From contig JAJPHE010000135.1 of NCBI GenBank assembly GCA_021325435.1, forward strand, positions 1 through 64,000: a stretch of DNA of 64,000 nt, in the 5' to 3' direction. The notes under the pieces were generated by a model. That model saw only the letters and a list, made by a program, of their open reading frames with translations. It was not told the DNA's origin and did no database searches. The first letter of the stretch is position 1, and every line of letters starts with the position of its first letter. Source of the stretch: Actinomycetota bacterium. Lineage in GTDB: Bacteria > Actinomycetota > Acidimicrobiia > Acidimicrobiales > JAJPHE01. Position numbers and translations under genes: made by a program. This document shows positions 1 through 7,627 of the stretch, in pieces.

Positions 1-1
1 C

Positions 2-70
2 CTCGACCGCATCGGCAGCGACCACCAGCTCTGCCTCAACTTCCTCCGCCACGCCGGCCTACAACTATGA
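2..70 (+). CDS. C-terminal end of a truncated gene, function unknown
   Basis: An open frame enters from the left edge and runs 22 codons to a TGA, ending in residues LNFLRHAGLQL. Only this tail is inside the window, so the product cannot be identified. GC-rich third positions fit coding sequence, but so short a fragment could be chance. The 193 bases after it (71-263) hold no gene I can support; they are less GC-rich than their surroundings and end in the ribosome site of the next gene. Confidence 0.4.
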   Translation, partial: LDRIGSDHQLCLNFLRHAGLQL

Positions 71-263
71 ACCCCGGCAGCGCGGTATTACACGAAACTC
101 TTTAAGTTCGGCAATCTCCTCGACCGAGACCCCACGCCCATCTGTTCGACCGCCCGCCCCAGCGCGCCGAGGGAGCCCAGCCCTTCCTAATGAGATGAGG
201 CGTCGGTACCCTCGCCTAACAGCTCCCAAGGGTCCGCCGCGGGAGGGTTTGGCGGGAGGTCCG

Positions 264-575
264 ATGTACCGGCAGCAACTGCACGTCAAAGTCGTTCTCG
301 GCAAGTACCGGGAGTTTTACGACGTAATCACCAACCTGAACGAGGAGCTGAAGCGCAAGGACCTCACCCAGGTTCAGATGTGGTCGCCCGCCACCGGCGA
401 CGAGATGAACACGGTGATCCTCGTCAGCGACTTCAACTCCCTCGCCGACTGGGAGTCGGCCAACCACAAGTTCCTGACCGACCCTGAGGTCATGAAGATC
501 TGGCGCGAGTCGGTCTCGTACGTCGACGGGCGCCCCCGCGAGGAGCTCTTGCAGTCGGTCTACGAGATCGCCTGA
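264..575 (+). CDS. Small alpha/beta-barrel protein, NIPSNAP/ABM-like
   Basis: A 103-residue soluble protein starting MYRQQLHVKVVLGKYREF. The pattern of a first beta strand, a helix, a strand (VQMWSPATGDEMNTVILVSDF) and a second helix with the W-E-S-A-N-H-K-F segment resembles NIPSNAP and antibiotic-monooxygenase ferredoxin-like folds, which form dimeric alpha/beta barrels. No catalytic residues can be assigned. The frame opens at 195, but the ATG at 264 is preferred because GGGAGGT lies three bases before it and the family fold begins there. It converges on the CoA transferase with a 19-base gap. The function is unknown; the fold call is a sequence-pattern judgement. Confidence 0.72.
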   Translation: MYRQQLHVKVVLGKYREFYDVITNLNEELKRKDLTQVQMWSPATGDEMNTVILVSDFNSLADWESANHKFLTDPEVMKIWRESVSYVDGRPREELLQSVYEIA

Positions 576-594
576 GGGCTTCGATCCGGCGGGC

Positions 595-1998
595 TCAGCT
601 CCATGCGGCGGCGTGGGTGCCGGGCGGCGCCGGCGGCAGGTCCCAGCGAGGTGGGGTCTCCGACATGGCGAGGGCCGGGGACAGGTAGCGGATCCGCCCG
701 TAGTGGGCGGTGTCCATCTCCTCGCGGTAGGGGTCGACGTCGCCCGGGTCGGCCCGGCTGGGGTCGTTGTCGTCGCCCAGTTCCTGGTACCACATGGCCG
801 TTTGGCACAGCGACGCCTCGACGTGCCACGAGCCGCCCTCGGTCGCCCGGCGGGCCAGGGCCACCATGGCCCCGTAAGCGGCCAGGTAGCCGGTGGAGTA
901 GTCGTTGACGGCGGCGGGGGCCAGGCGGGGCACGCCGTCGGACTGGCCCTCGCGATGGGACATGCCGGTGGCGGCCTGGGCCAGCTGCTCCCAGCCGGGC
1001 CGGTCGGCCCACGGGCCCACCGGGCCGTAGCAGTTCTCGGATACGTAGACGATGCCGGGGCGCAGGCGGGCCAGGTCGGCCGGCCCGAAGCCATGCCGGT
1101 CGATGGCGCCCCGCCGGTAGCCCTGGGAGAACACGTCGGCGGAGGCGGCGAGGTCGCCCAACAGCTCGGCGCCGGAGTCGTCGGTGAGGTCGACGTGGGC
1201 CTGGCGCTTGCCGATGCCGGTCTCCACGTCGAACAGGGCGGCGGTCGGCAGCCGGGGCGACGTCACGTGCAGCACGTCGGCGCCGTGCTCGGCCAGGGTC
1301 TTGGCGCACGTGGGCCCGGCCAGCACCCGGGTGAGGTCGAGGACCCGGACGCCGGAGGCCGGCCGCCCACCATCGGGCAGGGGGCGGGGCGGCCCGTCAC
1401 CGATGCGGGTGACGGTTACGACGGGGCGCCCGAGGAGGGCCTGGCCCTGAGGGTGGGCGGCCCATTCCTGGCGGGTGCGCACCACTCCGCCGCACACCCC
1501 GTGCCGGATGAACGCCGCTTCGAGCTCGAAGGCCTCCCGTCCGCGGACGGCGGCGGCGATGTCCTCCGGGGTGGCCGAGGTGTCCAGGCCCAGCTCGCTG
1601 AGGATCACCGGCCCGTCGTTGAACGAGCCGTGCAGCTGCACGTAGCGGCTGCCTTGCGCCTCGACGATGGCCGTGATGCGGCGGGCCCAGCTGCGTCGCT
1701 CGCTCTCAGCCGGGCGGCGGTCGGGCTCCAGGAACTCGACGTGGGCGAACGAGGTGAGGGCGGCGGCGGCGTGACGGGCGTCGACCGACAGTGACTGCGG
1801 ACGGCCGGTGCGCACCCTCCACATCTCCGATGCGCCGACACCGGTCAGCAGCCGGGCGGCGGCCGCTCCGGTGGCCAGGTGGTGCGGCGAGGGCAGGACC
1901 GGCTCGGTGCCGATCACCTCGAAGTCGAGGTCGGCCGGGAGTGACACCCCGGCCCCCGCCACCGCCTCGATGACGGCGGTGCGGAGGGAGGGCACCAC
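595..1998 (-). CDS. CoA transferase, family III (CaiB/BaiF type)
   Basis: A 467-residue cytosolic protein expected to move CoA between carboxylic acids. The family hallmark GVRVLDLTRVLAGPTCAKTL with ADVLHV sits near residue 215, whereas in ordinary CaiB/BaiF proteins it opens the chain. The first 200 residues instead resemble the C-terminal half of the family (WRVRTGRPQSLSVDARHAA, then RYVQLHGSFND), so the domain order looks permuted or duplicated and truncated. The later segment SENCYGPVGPWADRPGWEQL is typical of the family. The start is one of two adjacent GTG codons. The substrate is unknown and no operon partner is evident. Confidence 0.82.
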   Translation of the reverse strand: MVPSLRTAVIEAVAGAGVSLPADLDFEVIGTEPVLPSPHHLATGAAAARLLTGVGASEMWRVRTGRPQSLSVDARHAAAALTSFAHVEFLEPDRRPAESERRSWARRITAIVEAQGSRYVQLHGSFNDGPVILSELGLDTSATPEDIAAAVRGREAFELEAAFIRHGVCGGVVRTRQEWAAHPQGQALLGRPVVTVTRIGDGPPRPLPDGGRPASGVRVLDLTRVLAGPTCAKTLAEHGADVLHVTSPRLPTAALFDVETGIGKRQAHVDLTDDSGAELLGDLAASADVFSQGYRRGAIDRHGFGPADLARLRPGIVYVSENCYGPVGPWADRPGWEQLAQAATGMSHREGQSDGVPRLAPAAVNDYSTGYLAAYGAMVALARRATEGGSWHVEASLCQTAMWYQELGDDNDPSRADPGDVDPYREEMDTAHYGRIRYLSPALAMSETPPRWDLPPAPPGTHAAAWS

Positions 1999-2061
1999 CG
2001 CAGTATCGCGTTAGGCCGGGCGGCGCACGATGGTGGCGGCCGGGCGTCGGGAGGTCGAGGC

Positions 2062-2391
2062 TCAGCCCGGCGGGGACGGCGACGGGGCGGCGGCCACCGG
2101 CAGGCGCCGGCACTCCTCCGCGACCCGCCAGTAGAGGGGGTCGCTCCGCTTCTCCTGGGCACACCAGGCCACCGCGTCGGACCCGCACCGGCGAACGTTG
2201 ATACCCCCGGTGGTGCTGGCCATGGTGACGGTCACGCAACCGGCGGGGAGGGGCGGGGGCGACGGCTGGAGCGACCACGCCACCGTCCCGACCGTGACCG
2301 CGGTCACCGCCGCGCCGATGAGGGCCGCCGCTGTGGTGCGGCGCAGCCGGGTGGAGGGCACCGGCTCGGGGGGCCGGTAGGGCGGTACCAC
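2062..2391 (-). CDS. Small membrane-anchored protein of unknown function
   Basis: A 109-residue protein with a proline-rich N-terminus, one hydrophobic segment (about residues 20-40, AAALIGAAVTAVTVGTVAWS) and a short outside domain with three cysteines (AGCVTV, VRRCGS, AWCAQE) plus a fourth at EECRRL, which could form disulfides. I do not recognise the family. It lies downstream of glnK on the same strand, beyond a strong hairpin, so it may be only weakly co-transcribed. The GTG start at 2391 has no clear ribosome site, so the start is uncertain. Confidence 0.55.
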   Translation of the reverse strand: MVPPYRPPEPVPSTRLRRTTAAALIGAAVTAVTVGTVAWSLQPSPPPLPAGCVTVTMASTTGGINVRRCGSDAVAWCAQEKRSDPLYWRVAEECRRLPVAAAPSPSPPG

Positions 2392-2403
2392 GTCTAGCGC
2401 GGC

Positions 2404-2453
2404 GCGGGGACGACGCCCTCGGCACCACCGGCCGAAAGGATCGTCGTCCCCGC
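2404..2453 (-). terminator. Strong hairpin after amt-glnK
   Basis: A perfect 12-base inverted repeat has arms GCGGGGACGACG at 2404-2415 and CGTCGTCCCCGC at 2442-2453, with 26 bases between. It begins ten bases after the glnK stop. No T-tract follows, so it is either a GC-type terminator or an mRNA-stabilising 3' structure separating glnK from the small gene that starts at 2391. Confidence 0.5.
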
Positions 2454-2463
2454 CCCGCTCATC

Positions 2464-2802
2464 TCAGATGGCCTCCTCGCCGCTCTCGCCGGTGCGGATG
2501 CGCACGGCCTGCTCGACCGGGGTCACCCACACCTTGCCGTCTCCGATCTTGCCCGAGCTCGCCGCCTTGGTGACGGTGTCGAGCACGATCGGAACCGCCG
2601 GCTCGTGGACGAGGATCTCCAGGCGGATCTTGGGCACGAAGTCCACCTGGTACTCGGCGCCCCGGTACACCTCGGTGTGCCCGCGCTGGCGACCGAATCC
2701 CTGCACCTCGGTGACGGTCATGCCGCCGACACCGATCTGCTTGATGGCTTCCTTCACCTCGTCGAGCTTGTGAGGTCGGATGACCGCGGTGATGAGGCGC
2801 AC
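2464..2802 (-). CDS. glnK: Nitrogen regulatory protein PII (GlnK/GlnB)
   Basis: A 112-residue PII signal protein, a trimer that senses ATP/ADP and 2-oxoglutarate and controls nitrogen metabolism. The N-terminus MRLITAVIRPHKLDEVKEAI, the T-loop RQRGHTEVYRGAEY with Tyr at residue 51 (the usual modification site) and KIGDGKVWVTPVEQ with a C-terminal RIRTGE are all present, and the length is normal. The start is a GTG placed directly after the amt TAG with no spacing, so translation is coupled to the transporter. Its probable job is to bind and block the Amt pore when nitrogen is plentiful, and the coupling supports GlnK rather than a stand-alone GlnB. Confidence 0.96.
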   Translation of the reverse strand: MRLITAVIRPHKLDEVKEAIKQIGVGGMTVTEVQGFGRQRGHTEVYRGAEYQVDFVPKIRLEILVHEPAVPIVLDTVTKAASSGKIGDGKVWVTPVEQAVRIRTGESGEEAI

Positions 2803-4278
2803 CTATACACCTCCCTCGGTACGGGTCTCGGCCAGCAGGGAGGAAGGCATCGCCCCTTCCGATGCGGCCAGGGCGGACGGGACGCCGACGCCCGTGGCGT
2901 ACGACTCGCGGGGCAGGAGACGCTCGGCCCCGGTCGGGCTCGGGTAGGCCTCCTCGTCGTGGACGGCGAGGTCGCCGGTCTCGAGCTCCTCGGGGGTGAG
3001 CCGCAGCGGGATCACCAGCCCGATCAGCTTGAGCAGCACGAAGGTAATCACCGCGTCCCAGACGATGATCGTCAGCGCCGCCCCGGCCTGGATCTTCAGC
3101 TGGTGCAGGCTGTGGCTGCCGTAGAGGAGTCCGGACCCCGAGAAGCTGGCCGTCTTGCCCTGGCCGATGTACTCGATGACGGTGGGGTCGGCGAAGATGC
3201 CGACCAGTAGCCCTCCGGCCAGGCCGGCGATGCCGTGGGTGTACACGACACCCATGGCGTCGTCGACCTTGCTGAACGGTCTCACCCGGGGCAGGTAGTT
3301 CCACGCCACCCACACGATCGACGAGGCGATCGCCCCCAGCAGCAGGGCCCCGGCTCCGTTGACGAAGCCTGCCGCCGGGGTGATGGCCACCAGACCGACG
3401 ATCATGCCGTTGACCGCGCCGAGCAGCGTCGGCTTGCGCTGGCGCGAGGCGAACATGTCCCAGAACAGCCACATCATCAGGGCGGCCGCCGTGGCCAGGT
3501 TGGTGTTGAGCACGGCGGCGGCGGCATCGGCCCCGGCGAAGTACGGGTCACCGCCGTTGAAGCCGTTCCAGCCCAACCAGAGGATGCCGGCGCCGACCGC
3601 CACCAGGGGCAGGTTGTTGGGCACGCCGTGGGCCCGGTCGCGGGCGAGGCGGGGCCCGATGACCCAGGCGGCCACGAAGCCGCTGGTTCCGGCGGCCAGG
3701 TGGATGACATAGCCGCCGGAGAAGTCGAGCGCCCCCTTGGCCCCCCAGTAGCCGCCCCCCCACACGAGGAAGGCGTTGACCGAGTAGACGAACGTCGACC
3801 ACAGGGGCACGAAGACCAGCCACGCCTTGAAGCTCATCCGGCCGAGCACGCTGCCGAGGAACAGCAGCGGGGTGATGGCGGCGAAGACGAACTGGAAGTA
3901 GACCAGCGTGGCCGCGGGGAAGTTCAGCGCCGGCGATCCCGACGACTGCGGCGGGGTCACCAGCGGGATCTGGGCCCGGCTCTGCTCGCCCAGGGCGCTG
4001 AGCACGGTGCGGGGATGCCCGATGAAGTTGTGGATCAGGCCGGTGCCCGTGGTCCAGGGCTGCCCGAAGCCCATGTTGTAGCCCCAGAGAACCCAGACGA
4101 GGAGCACCAGGCAGAAGCCGGTGAACGCCATGAGCATGGTGTTGACCGCCCACTTCTTCTGGACCAGGCCCCCGTAGAGCACGGCCAGTCCGGGCAGGCT
4201 CATGAGACCCACGAGGGTGGCGGCCACCAGCTGCCAGGCGTTGTCGCCGGTGTTCAGCCAGTGCGGATAAGGGATCAC
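2803..4278 (-). CDS. amt: Ammonium transporter Amt
   Basis: A 491-residue integral membrane protein of the Amt/Mep/Rh family with about eleven membrane segments, conducting ammonium into the cell. Both pore histidines are visible (GYVIHLAAG and YTHGIAGLAGG), as is the aspartate of the recruitment site (ALDFSGG). The C-terminal 70 residues are a cytosolic tail rich in acidic residues, longer than in E. coli AmtB. The GTG start at 4278 follows AAAGGAG nine bases upstream. It is the first gene of a two-gene operon with glnK; four regularly spaced GlnR-like half-sites lie about 77 bases upstream of the start. Confidence 0.97.
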   Translation of the reverse strand: MIPYPHWLNTGDNAWQLVAATLVGLMSLPGLAVLYGGLVQKKWAVNTMLMAFTGFCLVLLVWVLWGYNMGFGQPWTTGTGLIHNFIGHPRTVLSALGEQSRAQIPLVTPPQSSGSPALNFPAATLVYFQFVFAAITPLLFLGSVLGRMSFKAWLVFVPLWSTFVYSVNAFLVWGGGYWGAKGALDFSGGYVIHLAAGTSGFVAAWVIGPRLARDRAHGVPNNLPLVAVGAGILWLGWNGFNGGDPYFAGADAAAAVLNTNLATAAALMMWLFWDMFASRQRKPTLLGAVNGMIVGLVAITPAAGFVNGAGALLLGAIASSIVWVAWNYLPRVRPFSKVDDAMGVVYTHGIAGLAGGLLVGIFADPTVIEYIGQGKTASFSGSGLLYGSHSLHQLKIQAGAALTIIVWDAVITFVLLKLIGLVIPLRLTPEELETGDLAVHDEEAYPSPTGAERLLPRESYATGVGVPSALAASEGAMPSSLLAETRTEGGV

Positions 4279-4354
4279 CTGAAACGGCTCCTTTCGTCGT
4301 CACCTCCGGGGGCCACCGGCCGACCGGGGTTGGGCGGCAGATTGGCGGAGCCGT

Positions 4355-4392
4355 GTTTCCCGACAGTTGCTCTTTTATTACGGGAGTGAAAA
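4355..4392 (-). promoter_or_regulatory. GlnR-like operator upstream of amt
   Basis: Read on the minus strand, the half-sites TTTTC (4392-4388), GTAAT (4381-4377), GCAAC (4370-4366) and GAAAC (4359-4355) are each separated by exactly six bases. This matches the spacing described for Streptomyces GlnR sites (gTnAc-n6-GaAAc repeated). The last site is exact and the others are partial. It implies nitrogen-limitation control of amt-glnK. Confidence 0.55.
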
Positions 4393-4408
4393 CAAACCTC
4401 TTTGCCCG

Positions 4409-4437
4409 TTGACACAGTCGCCGGGGGCCCGGATGCT
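4409..4437 (+). promoter_or_regulatory. Promoter of the 83-residue membrane protein
   Basis: A perfect -35 TTGACA (4409-4414), a 17-base spacer and a weak -10 GATGCT (4432-4437) lie six bases before the ATG at 4444. The transcript would therefore start at or next to the ATG (leaderless). Confidence 0.45.
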
Positions 4438-4443
4438 GCCGGC

Positions 4444-4695
4444 ATGAGAAGCAGAGGTGTCCTGGCGCTCGAGCGCCCCCGCCATCAGCGGGTCCTCAAC
4501 CCGAAAGACGACAGCACCAAGGCCGACTCGCGCCTGACGATCATCGTGTTCTCGGTGGTGGCCCTGCTGGGCGCCCTGGACTTCGCCACGGTGCGCAGCG
4601 GCAACCAGCTGGTGCTGGCCGCCGTGGTCGTCGGCTACTCGTTCTGGCGGGCCGGCCAGGGTTGGGTTCGCTTCATGCGCTTCTCTACCGCCTGA
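4444..4695 (+). CDS. Small membrane protein, unknown
   Basis: An 83-residue protein with a basic N-terminal 35 residues followed by two hydrophobic segments (LTIIVFSVVALLGALDFATV and LVLAAVVVGYSFWRA). The family is not recognised. The frame opens at a TTG at 4402, but ATG 4444 is preferred: a TTGACA -35 box lies 17 bases from a -10-like element that ends six bases before this ATG. It is divergent from amt and converges on the PhyH gene. Coding-like codon use supports a real gene. Confidence 0.5.
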   Translation: MRSRGVLALERPRHQRVLNPKDDSTKADSRLTIIVFSVVALLGALDFATVRSGNQLVLAAVVVGYSFWRAGQGWVRFMRFSTA

Positions 4696-4731
4696 CCACG
4701 CCCGCCGGGGCGACGCCGGTCGCCCCTGTCG

Positions 4732-5559
4732 TCAGTTGTCGCCGAAGCCGGGGCGGCTGAGGCCGGGCCGCACCGCCTCGATCGGGTCGCGCAGGTCGTC
4801 GATGTAGCCGAGGGCGTAGGCGCCGCGGGCGTAGCCCATGAGGCGCAGCAGCTCGACCGGCAGGGTGGCCGCCACCTCGCGGGGGACCGACAGGTACCGG
4901 TTCTCCTCCTGGCGCAGCCAGGCCACGTTGTAGGTGATGTTGAGCCCGATTCGGGTCTGGTCGCTCTGGTTGGCCCCGCCACCGTGGTAGACGCTGCCCG
5001 AATACACGAGGACCGAGCCCCGCTCCATCTCCGCCGCCACCGAGTCGGACTGCTCGAAGCGGAGCTTGTCGGCGGCCTTGTTGCTCCCGGGCACGACCCG
5101 GGTGGCGCCGTTCTCCTCGGTGAAGTCGGTCATGGCCCAGATGGTGTTGCACTGCACCTCGTAGCCGGCGGGGAACGGGAAGAAGTCGAAGGCCCACTGG
5201 TCGCGGTGGATCGGCTGGGCCGGCGAGCCCGGACCGATGGCGATGGCCTGGGTCAGGTGGAGCTGGAAGTTGGTGGCCTGCGACAGGAACCGGCCGGTGG
5301 TGGACAGGATGAGCGGGTCCATGACCAGCTGGCGGCTCGAGGGGGAGCGGGCGATCAGGGCGCCGGTCCGTCGGGTGTTGCGCCCGCTGAAGTCGTCGGG
5401 TCCGGTCGGGGTGAGGGCCAGATGGGGGTCGAGCTCGGCGGCGATGCGGTCGAGCAGGTCGGGCGGGGCCAGACCGTCGACGATCACCGCCCCGTCCTCG
5501 GCCAGGGCGCCGGCCACCCGGTCGGCGTCGGTGTCAGCGGAGAGGTGCCGGAGTCCCAT
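4732..5559 (-). CDS. Phytanoyl-CoA dioxygenase (PhyH) family oxygenase
   Basis: A 275-residue Fe(II)/2-oxoglutarate-dependent oxygenase. The iron-binding pair H-x-D is in QPIHRDQWAF and the distal histidine in SGSVYHGGGANQS; the arginine expected to bind 2-oxoglutarate follows in QTRIGLNITYN. ATRVVPGSNK is also typical of the family. Such enzymes hydroxylate lipids or small molecules; the substrate here is unknown. It is codirectional with the AhpD-like gene 33 bases upstream and may share its transcript. The ATG at 5559 gives the full family N-terminus. Confidence 0.88.
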   Translation of the reverse strand: MGLRHLSADTDADRVAGALAEDGAVIVDGLAPPDLLDRIAAELDPHLALTPTGPDDFSGRNTRRTGALIARSPSSRQLVMDPLILSTTGRFLSQATNFQLHLTQAIAIGPGSPAQPIHRDQWAFDFFPFPAGYEVQCNTIWAMTDFTEENGATRVVPGSNKAADKLRFEQSDSVAAEMERGSVLVYSGSVYHGGGANQSDQTRIGLNITYNVAWLRQEENRYLSVPREVAATLPVELLRLMGYARGAYALGYIDDLRDPIEAVRPGLSRPGFGDN

Positions 5560-5592
5560 GACCGCCCAGTCTCGGCCCCTACCGGGCCCGGT

Positions 5593-5946
5593 TCAAGACG
5601 TCGGAGGCGGGGCCACCTCCTCCAGGAACGCCTGGTAGGCCCGGGGCCCGTAGACGGTGCCGGGGCCCCCGTTGAGCAGGATGGCCACCCCCAGGGCCTC
5701 GGCCACCTCCTCGGGGGTGGCGCCCTGGCGGGCGGCCCCCCGGCTGTGGGCGGCGATGCACCCGTCGCACTGCTTGGCCACCGCCACCGCCAGGGCGATC
5801 AGCTCCTTGGTCTTCACGTCCAGGGCGCCGGGGGCCATGGCCGCGTTGTGCAGCCCGGTGTAGCCCTCCATGACGCCGGGGAGCGCCTGGCGCAAGGCGC
5901 GAAACGGCTCGCGAAGCCCGTCACGCACGTCCTTCCCGTAGCCCAT
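5593..5946 (-). CDS. Carboxymuconolactone decarboxylase / AhpD-like protein
   Basis: A 117-residue all-helical protein. The motif AKQCDGCIAAHSRGA has the CxxC and the histidine three residues later that form the AhpD-type redox site, with the upstream glutamate in TKELIALAVAVA. Proteins with this site act as alkylhydroperoxidase or thiol oxidoreductase; those lacking the CxxC act as decarboxylases, so the peroxidase role is favoured. The ATG at 5946 follows GAAGGAGG at good spacing. It is probably co-transcribed with the PhyH gene downstream. Confidence 0.9.
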   Translation of the reverse strand: MGYGKDVRDGLREPFRALRQALPGVMEGYTGLHNAAMAPGALDVKTKELIALAVAVAKQCDGCIAAHSRGAARQGATPEEVAEALGVAILLNGGPGTVYGPRAYQAFLEEVAPPPTS

Positions 5947-6004
5947 GCCGCCTCCTTCGTCGCAGGGGGGACATGATCGCCGGCCTGGCCGCCGCCCGCC
6001 TCAC

Positions 6005-6010
6005 TAGCGT
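6005..6010 (+). promoter_or_regulatory. Leaderless-type -10 box (DUF3052 gene)
   Basis: TAGCGT (pattern TAnnnT) ends six bases before the GTG start at 6017, placing the transcription start at the start codon. No ribosome site is present, which agrees. Confidence 0.5.
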
Positions 6011-6016
6011 CGGAGA

Positions 6017-6442
6017 GTGGCCCCGCAGCCCCCCGGGCCGCCGCTGGCGGCCAAGCTCGGAGTGAAGGAGGGGCACCGTCTCGCCCTCATCGGCGCCCCC
6101 GCCGGCTGGACGGTGGAGGGCCTGCCGGCCGGGGCCCGGGTGCTGCGCCGGCCCACGCCGGACCTCGACGTCGCCGTGGCCTTCTTCCGGCGCCTCGCCG
6201 ACCTCCACCACGACGTGGAACGGCTGGCCGGGACCATCACGCCCGCCGGCGCCCTGTGGCTGGCCTGGCCCCGGCGGGCGGCCGGGCACGAGAGCGACAT
6301 CACCGACGAGTCCGTGCGCCAGGCGGCGCTGCCCCTCGGCCTGGTCGACGTGAAGGTGGCCGCTCTCGGCCAGGACTGGTCCGGCCTCAAGTTCGTGTGG
6401 CGCAAGGAGCTGAGGGCGGCCCGACGGGTCCCCAGAACCTGA
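6017..6442 (+). CDS. DUF3052 family protein
   Basis: A 141-residue soluble protein with the family features AAKLGVKEGHRLALIGAPAGW, LWLAWPRRAAGHESDIT and VDVKVAALGQDWSGLKFVWR. DUF3052 proteins are widespread in actinobacteria and have no assigned reaction. The GTG start at 6017 is supported by the -10-like TAGCGT six bases upstream. It is followed, 25 bases after its stop, by a hairpin that has a T-tract only on the opposite strand. No functional partner is clear. Confidence 0.85.
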   Translation: MAPQPPGPPLAAKLGVKEGHRLALIGAPAGWTVEGLPAGARVLRRPTPDLDVAVAFFRRLADLHHDVERLAGTITPAGALWLAWPRRAAGHESDITDESVRQAALPLGLVDVKVAALGQDWSGLKFVWRKELRAARRVPRT

Positions 6443-6467
6443 CAACCGGGGCTCGGCCCATCGACGG

Positions 6468-6490
6468 AAAAAAGCCCCAACTTTGGGGTC
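6468..6490 (-). terminator. Rho-independent terminator on the minus strand
   Basis: On the minus strand CCCCAAAGTTGGGG forms a stem-loop (6488-6475) followed by C and six T (6473-6468). No minus-strand gene ends nearby, so it would stop antisense transcripts crossing parA, for example read-through from the operon ending at 7617. Confidence 0.6.
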
Positions 6491-6510
6491 CGAGGGGCCC
6501 GAGCGGTCCG

Positions 6511-6516
6511 TAGACT
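6511..6516 (+). promoter_or_regulatory. Leaderless-type -10 box (ParA gene)
   Basis: TAGACT ends six bases before the ATG at 6523, so the transcript probably begins at the start codon. No Shine-Dalgarno sequence is seen. Confidence 0.5.
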
Positions 6517-6522
6517 CCTTCG

Positions 6523-7332
6523 ATGGGTCGAGTGCTGGCGGTGGCCAACCAGAAGGGCGGCGTCGCCAAGACGACGACCGTGCACAGCCTGGGTTCGGCG
6601 TTGGCCGAGCTGGGGCAGCGGGTCCTGCTGGTCGACCTCGACCCTCAGGCCTGCCTCACCTTCTCGGCCGGGCTCGACCCGGAGAAGCTTCCGGCGTCGC
6701 TGCACGACGTGCTGGTGCGGCGCACGGCCATCACCGACGTCATCGAGTCGATCCGCCACAACCTCGACATCGCCCCGGCGACCATCGACCTGGCCGGGTC
6801 GGAGGTGATCCTGCTCACCCGCACCGGACGGGAGCACGTGCTGGCCCGGGCCCTGGCGTCGGTGCGCGACGACTACGACACCATCCTGATCGACTGCCCA
6901 CCGTCGCTCGGCGTCCTCACCATCAACGGGTTGTCGGCGGCCGACTCGGTGCTGATCCCACTGCAGTGCGAGGCATTGAGCCACCGCGGCGTGGGGCAGC
7001 TGCTCGAGACGGTCGCTGACGTGCGCGCCTTCGCCAACGACCGGCTCGAGGTGCTCGGCGTCATCGCCACCATGTTCGACGGTCGCACCCGCCACGGGCG
7101 CGAGATCCTCACCAGCGTGGGCGAGCACTACAGCCTGCGGGTCATCGAGCCTCCGGTGCCCAAGTCGGTGCGCTTCGCCGAGTCGGCCGGGCAGGGCCAG
7201 TCGATCCTGTCCCACTCGCCTTCGTCGCCGGGCGCCGACGCCTACCGGGCCATCGCCGCCCAGCTCGACGCGGAGATCCGTCCCGGCGTCGCCCGCCCGA
7301 CCCTGGAGGAGAGCAGTGCCGCCGCCCCGTGA
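6523..7332 (+). CDS. ParA/Soj-family ATPase
   Basis: A 269-residue deviant-Walker ATPase of the ParA/MinD group. It shows NQKGGVAKTTTVHSLG (Walker A'), VLLVDLDPQACLTFSAG, the switch segment TILIDCPPSLGVLTINGL, and a C-terminal region ending in SHSPSSPGADAYRAIAAQL. Such proteins position chromosomes, plasmids or protein cargos. No parB gene adjoins it; instead a zinc-ribbon gene overlaps its 3' end by 17 bases, so it may be an orphan ParA for a cargo other than the origin. The start is supported by TAGACT six bases upstream. Confidence 0.93.
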   Translation: MGRVLAVANQKGGVAKTTTVHSLGSALAELGQRVLLVDLDPQACLTFSAGLDPEKLPASLHDVLVRRTAITDVIESIRHNLDIAPATIDLAGSEVILLTRTGREHVLARALASVRDDYDTILIDCPPSLGVLTINGLSAADSVLIPLQCEALSHRGVGQLLETVADVRAFANDRLEVLGVIATMFDGRTRHGREILTSVGEHYSLRVIEPPVPKSVRFAESAGQGQSILSHSPSSPGADAYRAIAAQLDAEIRPGVARPTLEESSAAAP

Positions 7333-7627
7333 CCCCCTGGGCAAGCAGGCCCTCTTCTACGCCGGCAGCGCCGGCGGCCACGGGGACAAGCCTCCCGAGG
7401 AGGGGGCGGTGACCGGCAAGCGGGCGCTGTTCTCGAACCCGCAGGCGCCCACCGGTCCGGTGCGGATCGAGTGCTCGTCGTGCGGGGCCCGCACCCGCCT
7501 CGGCGTGGTCGAGTTCCTCCGCCAGCTGCCGGTGTGGCTGTGGCTCCCGTGGCGCCGCCACCCGCTGCTGTTGAACTGCCCGGTGTGCCACCGCCGGTCC
7601 TGGCTGGCGGTCTCGTTCAGCTCCTAG
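7316..7627 (+). CDS. Zinc-ribbon protein coupled to ParA
   Basis: A 103-residue protein with two CxxC pairs (IECSSCGART and LNCPVCHRRS) about 37 residues apart, a probable zinc ribbon. Between them is a basic, aromatic stretch (LRQLPVWLWLPWRRHPLL) that could be a membrane-associated hairpin. The N-terminal 45 residues are probably disordered. The GTG start at 7316 lies inside the ParA gene (17-base overlap), implying translational coupling and a shared role. It converges with the transglutaminase gene and overlaps its end by 11 bases. The function is unknown. Confidence 0.75.
   Translation: MPPPRDPLGKQALFYAGSAGGHGDKPPEEGAVTGKRALFSNPQAPTGPVRIECSSCGARTRLGVVEFLRQLPVWLWLPWRRHPLLLNCPVCHRRSWLAVSFSS

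Noticed and set aside
65-304. Minus-strand open frame of 79 codons at the left edge
   Set aside because: No ribosome site or recognisable sequence, and it overlaps the better-supported barrel protein start on the other strand.
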